A DNA stretch of 64,000 nucleotides from Diphasiastrum complanatum. Lineage: Eukaryota; Streptophyta; Lycopodiopsida; Lycopodiales; Lycopodiaceae. Of the stretch, positions 58,118 through 64,000 are shown piece after piece. Location: contig CM055103.1 in assembly GCA_029204225.1 (NCBI GenBank), forward strand, positions 7,147,581-7,211,580. The letters are read 5' to 3'. The position numbers and the translations under genes were made by a program. The notes under the pieces were generated by a model that saw nothing but the letters and a program-made list of their open reading frames with translations, made no database searches and had not been told where the DNA came from. Positions within the stretch are counted from its first letter, which is position 1. Each line of letters opens with the position of its first letter.

Positions 58118-59953
58118 ATGGCATCAATAGGTGGCAACCTATTGGAGGCAAGTAAGGATCCTAAATGCAACCTTTGTGGCAAGAGAGATTGTTTTGTCTC
58201 AAGATGCTAGATCAATCCATCCAAGGAGAACCAAAGCAAGGGGGCCGAGGTGAAGGATGGAGTTTCAAGTTCAACGTGCATAGGCAAGAAGGACAAATCC
58301 AAGGAAAGGTGTTTTCTTTGTGGAAAGATGCATGAGGCTTGGAGTCTCACAAGGACTTACAAGATTTGTCTTCAAAAGTCCATCATCACACATTTCAAAC
58401 CTTTTGAAGTTTTGCATTTGAAAGTGAATTTTTTGGTCCAAGATGCAAAGATAAATGTCACTTTCATTAATGTCACTTGGATTTATTTCATGTCCTTGGA
58501 AAGCATTTTGCTTAGAACTTTAGAAAAGTTCAAATTTATTGTTATGATCCAAGAGAAACCAAGAAAGATTAAGGAGAAATCACAAAATGAAAATAGTTTC
58601 ATTTATGCTCTCATGAAATCTTATGAAGAACTATTTTGCTTTGAAGAGATTTTTGTATCGCAAAGGTGGATTAAGGCAATACTAGTTGAGTGTGATGCCT
58701 TAATAGATAGCAAAGCATGTTTTCCTTGTAAACTTACATTGAATATGAAGTCAAGGAAATGGAAATGTCTTCATAATGTATTTTTTGTTGGTTTCAATAG
58801 GGTCATGAATGATGTGTTCATTCATAATGTTGAAGATTGTAAATTTTCAATTTTAAAGGCAAGTTGTAAAATTCTTATGAGAATAAGTGAAGCGTCCAAA
58901 GTGGACACTTATATCCATAAGCAAGTAGTTAGCCTTATTGAGATGGAAATACTTCTTGATTTCAATATTAGAAAAATCATGCCAAGTTGTGGTGATTTTT
59001 GGACTTATGGTTCTAGCATAAGTAATGTTGATAATCATATGAAGTGCACATTATATGATCATGTTTGTTGTGATCATTTTAAGACATGGAGGTCTCAGAT
59101 TTCCATCAAGGAGGAGCACCAAGGAGCTGATCTTGAGGAGTCATCTCGAGGTTCAAGTGTGCCAAGGATTGAGGAGGAGAGTCCTTCTCAAGTTGTGATT
59201 ACAAGAAGAATATCAAGAGACATGGTTGAGCTCATATGGCTCACATTTCAAGGGAAAGAGGAGCACATTTCAAGTGGTATACATCTCATGCTTGCTTCTC
59301 TTATGTCATTTGGTGAATCAATTTGCTTTAGTGAGACTTTTGCATCTCAAAGTTGGAGTAAAGCAATACTAGTTGAGTATGGTGTCTCTCTTGAGAACAT
59401 AGTTGATGTTCTTAATGATATGAAATTGATTTTAGATCAATTAGAAAGCAAATGGTTATTTCATCAAATGTATGTTCTTGAGTCTTGCAAGAGCAAGAGT
59501 GAGTTGTCCACTCATAGTATGAAAAATTGTCTTTTTTCATGTATTGAGGCAAATTGTAAACTTTTTATGAGAGAAAGTGAATCATCCTCTAAGGAAACTT
59601 ATCTCCATAATGAAGTATCTAGCTTCATTAGATATGAGATTAGCATGGTAACCAAGCATGAAGATATGATACAAACTCTTTGTTATTATAGCATGCATAG
59701 TCTTGCCAATGTTGATGAGCCTAATCCTCGAGATCTTGGTAACATGATGTTGGATCTTTGTGATCCTCATGAGTCAAGAAGGACTCTTTATTTTCTCATG
59801 GAGTTGCAGCTATTTTCAAGGAGGAGGAGCTTTTGGATCAACCATATGCTTCAAGGATGGAACAAATCAATGAAAGAGGTGCTAGGATGGTGCAAAGCTC
59901 TCAAGTTCATCAAAAAAGTCAACATCAAAGAGGCATTATCATGGATATGGTGA
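58118..59953 (+). CDS. Degenerate gag/pol-derived ORF with internal duplication (element E)
   Basis: From ATG 58118 a frame of 611 codons runs to 59953, broken only by a TAG at 58208. The first 30 residues are a gag start (MASIGGNLLEA) joined to a knuckle-like CNLCGKRDCFVSRC in which the usual His is Cys. Numbering from 58250, residues 21-100 follow the course of copia integrase (FKPFEVLHLKVNF against HPLELIYSDVHI; VTWIYFMSLES), and no DDE residue is left. Residues 319-400 follow the pre-RT linker (RRISRDMVELIWLTFQGK) up to SKWLF, equal to CKWVF at the RT start; no RT motif follows. Residues 117-270 and 347-510 are imperfect copies of one module. No known enzymatic function. Probably a non-autonomous element's protein. 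Confidence 0.55.
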
Positions 59954-60069
59954 TTTCGGATCGACATCAAGCTCGTTGGCTGATCTTCACACCTTTGAAC
60001 TAGCAAGGATCCATATTTGAAGACCAATTCAGCCCATGGAGTCAATCTCAATATCATCAAGTTAGTTTT
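59954..60069 (+). other. Tail of element E up to the D insertion
   Basis: About 115 bases after the E frame with no feature. They end in GTTTT directly before the D LTR. Confidence 0.5.
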
Positions 60070-60722
60070 TGTGAAAAACTCAGATCCAAAAGATGCTAAA
60101 GTTTCATAAAGATCTTGGCCATGGAAGTTATGCACATCTAGATTGAAAAAATGATAGAAATTGTGATGTTAAGCATACTAAACATCAACTAAACATCAAA
60201 ATCTGATCATAAGCTTCCACAAACAGAAACTTGCTGTCCCTGTCCGTACTTCAGAGCCTACAACCTGCATTTCACACGTGTGAAGCCATAGCAACAAAGA
60301 AATCACAATTCTAGTGGCTAGAATGCAAGATATGAACAAAAAAGTGAGAGAGAAGAAGATGGATCTTCAAAGAGCATAACATTCATTCAATAGAATGAAA
60401 ATGAGATATGTACATACTCGTGGAGATGGCTATTTATAGCAGCCATAGTGCCTCTTGGCCACTTGTCTTATGATAGGCTAAAATTGGGGTCCAATAGGAT
60501 TCACCCATATACCTAGAAATTTGGTCAAATAGGAATGCACCAAATTATGAGCCAATAGAAGAGCTCCACACTCGACCTCCTCTAATTAATGTGACCTCAA
60601 AAGTAGTGTACACATACTTTGGGCCTCTACATACATGTATGAACCTATCTCTAACTTTTATTTGGCCATAGGCCTACAAAATCTCAAGTTAGGAAAATAC
60701 TACTAGTTGACAATTTTTCACA
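60070..60722 (-). mobile_element. 3' LTR of copia element D
   Basis: 653 bp with inverted ends TGTGAAAAACT...CAATTTTTCACA in window orientation, close in length to the K2 LTR. It contains the palindrome TTCACACGTGTGAA at 60271-60284 and a minus-strand TATA-like TATAAATAG near 60432. The minus-strand purine tract GAAGAGGGAG adjoins at 60723-60732. The 5' LTR lies beyond the window. Confidence 0.85.
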
Positions 60723-63700
60723 CTCCCTCTTCAACTAGTTTTAGCATAGATTTAGAAAGTACACCAAGACTTGTTCTATGCTTGAAAAATAAGTCCTTTC
60801 CCAATGCTTTGGTAAAGATATCAGCCACACATTCCTTTGATGGGACATGTTCAAGCTTGATCTCTTTTGCCAACACTTGTTCTCTCACAAAATGGTAAGC
60901 CACCTCGATATGTTTGCTCCTTGCATGGAAAACCGGATTGCTTGCTAGACTTTGGGCTGAAAGGTTGTCACAAAAGATGATTGGACTCTCTGAAAAATCC
61001 AGCAAATGAAGCTCCATAATCATCCTCTTGATCCACACCATCTCCTTTGTGCATGATGTCAAAGCTTTGTACTCGGCCTCACTAGAAGAAAGTGATATAG
61101 TTGCTTGTTTCTTCGACATCCATGAGATAGCTCCATCACCTATGAAAATAGCATGTGCATTTATGGATTTTCTATCCATAAGGTCTCCTGCAAAATCTGA
61201 ATCTGAAAAACCAAATAAGTTAGGTGATGAGCCTCTATAAACAATGCCAAAATCTTTTGTTCCCGAGATGTATCTCAAGATCCTCTTTCCTAGTTTCCAA
61301 TGTTCTATGCTAGGATCTTGCATGAATTGGCTTAATCTACCAACACAATAAGATAAATCAGGTCTTGTGATGGTTAGATATATAAGAGAACCTATTAGCT
61401 TCCTATAGAGAGTAATGTCCTCGAAGGATCTTTCATTACCTCTTATAGTTAGCTTTACATGTGATTCCATAGGTGTATCAATAGGATTTGCATCTACCAT
61501 ATGAAATCTATTGAGAATAGAAATAGCATACTTCTCTTGTGAAATAAAAGTGATTTGAGAAGTTCTAATTACTTCTATTCCTAAGATATAGCTCAAAAGA
61601 CCAAGATCATGCACTTCAAATTCCTTTTTTAGTGCTTTCATGATATCTTCTATATCTTCCTTGTTCCCTCCACTTAAAATAATGTCATCCACATAAATTA
61701 GAAGGATTGTAACATCATTAGCACTAATTCTAAAGTAAAGTGAATGATCATACTCACTCATAGTGAAGTTTTGAGAAAGTAGAAAAGAGTTAAGCCTAGC
61801 ATACCAACTCCTTGGTGCTTGCTTAAGACCATACAAACTTTTTTGTAGAAAACACACATGATTAGGCTTGCTATGAGAAACATAGCTCTCGGGTTGCTCC
61901 ATGTAGACTTCCTCTTCAAGATCACCATTCAAGAAAGCATTAGAAATGTCTAATTGCCAAAGATCCCATCCATAAAGAGTTGCAAGGGAAATGATTACTC
62001 TTATGCTCACCATCTTTGCCACGGGTGCAAAGGTTTCCTCATAGTCAATGCCATGCTCTTGAGCATAACCTTTAGCCACCAACCTTGCCTTCAACTTGTT
62101 GATAGATCCATCTTGATTTGTCTTTACCTTGAAGATCCATTTGCATCCAATTGCACTTTTGCCCTTTGGAAGCTCCACCAATCTCCATGTGTTGTTCTTC
62201 ATAAGTGCTTCAAACTCAAGATCCATTGCTTGGATCCATTCCTCTTTTTGCCTTGCTTCATCTACACATGAAGGTACATCAAAAGAAGTTAGGAAAGCAT
62301 AGTTGGATCCATCCACCACTTGCTTACCTTTGCCATCATAAGTGAGCCTTGAGGGTTTCACTTTATGCCTTGGAGTTCTCCTTGGAATTTGACTTGAAGA
62401 GGCTTCTTCAACATCCACATCCAATGTGTCATCAACTCCATTGTCATCAAGCACATTAGTTGCAACAACACCATCATCACTTGAAACAACTTTTGGAATG
62501 TTACTTTCATCAAAAATGACATCCCTACTTGTGAACACTTTCTTGATTGAAGGAACATAAATCCTATATGCTTTGCTTACTTCACTATAACCAACAAAAA
62601 TGCCCTTTCTTGAAGATGGATCCTCCTTAGTTCTATCATCAAGAGTAATGTTGAAGTAGCAAATGCATCCAAAAGTTCTTAGAAACTTGACATTAGGCTT
62701 CGTACCAAACAAAGCTTCAAAAGGGGTTTTTCCTTCCAATACAACACTTGGCCATCTATTGCATAGGAAATTTGCACACAACAAAGCATCACTCCAAAAA
62801 GGTTTAGGAAGATTAGCATTCAATCTCATTGCCTTTGCACTCTCACACAAGGTTCTATTCTTCCTCTCGGCCACTCCATTTTGTTGTGGTGTTCTTGGAC
62901 ATGTGTACTCCCTCTTGATCCCATGCTCATCGCAAAAGGCTTTGAATTTGTTAGAAATGTATTCACCACCATTGTCGCTCCTCAAGCATTTGATTTTGGT
63001 TGTAAATTGAGTCTCAATAGCAACTTTGAACTTGACAAACACATCAAACACCTCATCCTTGCTCTTTAGTAGATAAACCCAACAAAATCTACTAAAATCA
63101 TCAATGAAAGTTACATACATCTTAGCACCTCCATTGCTAATTGTAGTAACACCATGAATATCCGAATGCAAGAGAGAAAAAGGCATCTTAGATCTAGATA
63201 TAGATCTAGTATATGGCAATCTATGTGATTTAGACAAAGCACATTCTTCACAAACATGATTCAAGCAAGTAAGAGACTTGGGAAGTCCCCTTACTACCTC
63301 CTTTTTGGCTATTACCTCCAAGGCCTTGTAGTTGAGATGTCCCATCCTTTGAATTGACATTTGTTCATTTGCCATGCATCCAACTTGGTTAGCAACAACA
63401 CATGCATCAAGCTTGAACAATTTCCCTTGCCTTTTCCCTTTTGCAATGATACTACACCCCTTTTTGATCAAGCAAGCATCACCATCAAACTCAACTTTGA
63501 ATCCTTTGTCAAGCATTTGGCTTACACTAAGTAAGTTCTTGGTAATGGATGGAATGAGCAAAACATCTTTCAATTCTATATTCCTATTTGTAGAAAGTGA
63601 AATAGGAATTGTGCCAATCCCCTTGATTGCACACTCACCATCATTTGCGGTATAGATTACCTTCCTATCACCATCAAATGCCATTAAAGATGAAAAATAC

Positions 63701-64000
63701 TCTTTATGATATGTCATATGAGAAGTGGCTCCACTATCAATCCACCAAGGATCAATGTCTCCATGATTAGCCAACAAGCAAGATGACATAACAAAAGCAT
63801 CATTTGAAAGAAGCTCATCCCCACCCTCATCAATAGTTAGATTGGTTTGCTTTTCCCCTTGATCCCTCTTTTTCTTAAAACAATCACTAGCAAAATGCCC
63901 TTTGACTCCACAATAGAAACATTTTAGCTTAGATCTATCCTTCTTTTTGCCAAAAGTAGAGTGCTCACCTTGGTCTTGCCCTTTAGACCAATTGCTTTTA
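60718..64000 (-). CDS. Ty1/copia gag-pol polyprotein, 5' end off window (element D)
   Basis: Open from the right edge to a TGA at 60718, at least 1,090 codons. The start of the protein is not in the window. Residues before the internal Met at 63789 include an intact knuckle CFYCGVKGHFASDC. Numbered from that Met: protease DSG at 18-20; HHCC block HLNYKALE...CEEC at 151-183; integrase D210, D272 (SDNGGEY) and E308 (GVAERKNRTL); linker RRTPRHKVKPSRLTYD at 470-485; RT with FAPVAKM, LDISNAFLNG and YVDD at 699-702; RNase H with FSDSDFAGD, SSSEAEYKAL and HARSKHIEVAYHFVRE. All key residues are present, so D may encode working enzymes. Its 3' end and purine tract match those of K1 and K2. Confidence 0.93.
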   Translation of the reverse strand, partial: KSNWSKGQDQGEHSTFGKKKDRSKLKCFYCGVKGHFASDCFKKKRDQGEKQTNLTIDEGGDELLSNDAFVMSSCLLANHGDIDPWWIDSGATSHMTYHKEYFSSLMAFDGDRKVIYTANDGECAIKGIGTIPISLSTNRNIELKDVLLIPSITKNLLSVSQMLDKGFKVEFDGDACLIKKGCSIIAKGKRQGKLFKLDACVVANQVGCMANEQMSIQRMGHLNYKALEVIAKKEVVRGLPKSLTCLNHVCEECALSKSHRLPYTRSISRSKMPFSLLHSDIHGVTTISNGGAKMYVTFIDDFSRFCWVYLLKSKDEVFDVFVKFKVAIETQFTTKIKCLRSDNGGEYISNKFKAFCDEHGIKREYTCPRTPQQNGVAERKNRTLCESAKAMRLNANLPKPFWSDALLCANFLCNRWPSVVLEGKTPFEALFGTKPNVKFLRTFGCICYFNITLDDRTKEDPSSRKGIFVGYSEVSKAYRIYVPSIKKVFTSRDVIFDESNIPKVVSSDDGVVATNVLDDNGVDDTLDVDVEEASSSQIPRRTPRHKVKPSRLTYDGKGKQVVDGSNYAFLTSFDVPSCVDEARQKEEWIQAMDLEFEALMKNNTWRLVELPKGKSAIGCKWIFKVKTNQDGSINKLKARLVAKGYAQEHGIDYEETFAPVAKMVSIRVIISLATLYGWDLWQLDISNAFLNGDLEEEVYMEQPESYVSHSKPNHVCFLQKSLYGLKQAPRSWYARLNSFLLSQNFTMSEYDHSLYFRISANDVTILLIYVDDIILSGGNKEDIEDIMKALKKEFEVHDLGLLSYILGIEVIRTSQITFISQEKYAISILNRFHMVDANPIDTPMESHVKLTIRGNERSFEDITLYRKLIGSLIYLTITRPDLSYCVGRLSQFMQDPSIEHWKLGKRILRYISGTKDFGIVYRGSSPNLFGFSDSDFAGDLMDRKSINAHAIFIGDGAISWMSKKQATISLSSSEAEYKALTSCTKEMVWIKRMIMELHLLDFSESPIIFCDNLSAQSLASNPVFHARSKHIEVAYHFVREQVLAKEIKLEHVPSKECVADIFTKALGKDLFFKHRTSLGVLSKSMLKLVEEGV

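Overview
The window looks like nuclear DNA of a land plant with a large, retrotransposon-packed genome. It is almost entirely nested LTR retrotransposons. The Ty1/copia elements carry the initiator tRNA-Met primer site TGGTATCAGAGCC, and the gypsy elements carry TTGGxxCC-type sites. There are many truncations and point stops, low GC and no intact host gene. A conifer or other seed plant is plausible, but this is inference: no host gene here fixes the species.

Layout. 0-7 kb is a scrapyard: a decayed gypsy pol/gag (minus; element L), a small copia insert, a decayed copia gag-integrase (plus; H), and the 3' half of a copia element (minus; F) with its 3' LTR. 6.8-20 kb holds a gypsy-like non-autonomous element (minus; R) with about 2-kb LTRs and only gag-like ORFs. 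Its right LTR is split by element A (12883-19041), a full-length, probably young copia element with near-identical 682-bp LTRs, a TTACA target duplication and an uninterrupted 1322-codon gag-pol. 19.4-23.1 kb holds a motif-rich spacer, a tRNA-derived SINE-like insert, tandem repeats and a copia LTR (C) joined to a gag start. 23.1-32.2 kb is a gypsy element (G1) whose LTR is split by element B (23344-29487). B is a sister of A in the opposite orientation, older by LTR divergence and frameshifted in RNase H.

33-46 kb contains two related scrambled copia derivatives (K1, K2). In both, a gag-protease reading frame is inverted relative to the 3' end and LTR, and both inverted segments begin at the same sequence. 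Between them are a copia gag (M) and a gypsy 5' half (N). 46.3-50 kb is the least repeat-like stretch, with only weak coding hints. 50-55.8 kb holds a chromodomain-gypsy 3' end, a second G1-type LTR containing a tRNA-like module, and a gypsy gag-RT (G3; same family as L).

55.8-60.1 kb is the most unusual unit (E). It has a copia LTR and primer site and a 1.8-kb leader with a four-copy repeat. Its long reading frame is recognisably descended from integrase, linker and RT start but has lost their catalytic residues, and it contains an internally duplicated module. E is cut by element D (minus, from 60070 off the right edge), a copia element whose visible gag-pol frame is open.

The intact frames of A and D could supply proteins to the non-functional relatives (E, K1, K2). 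That relationship is inferred from shared LTR, primer-site and 3'-end features, not demonstrated.
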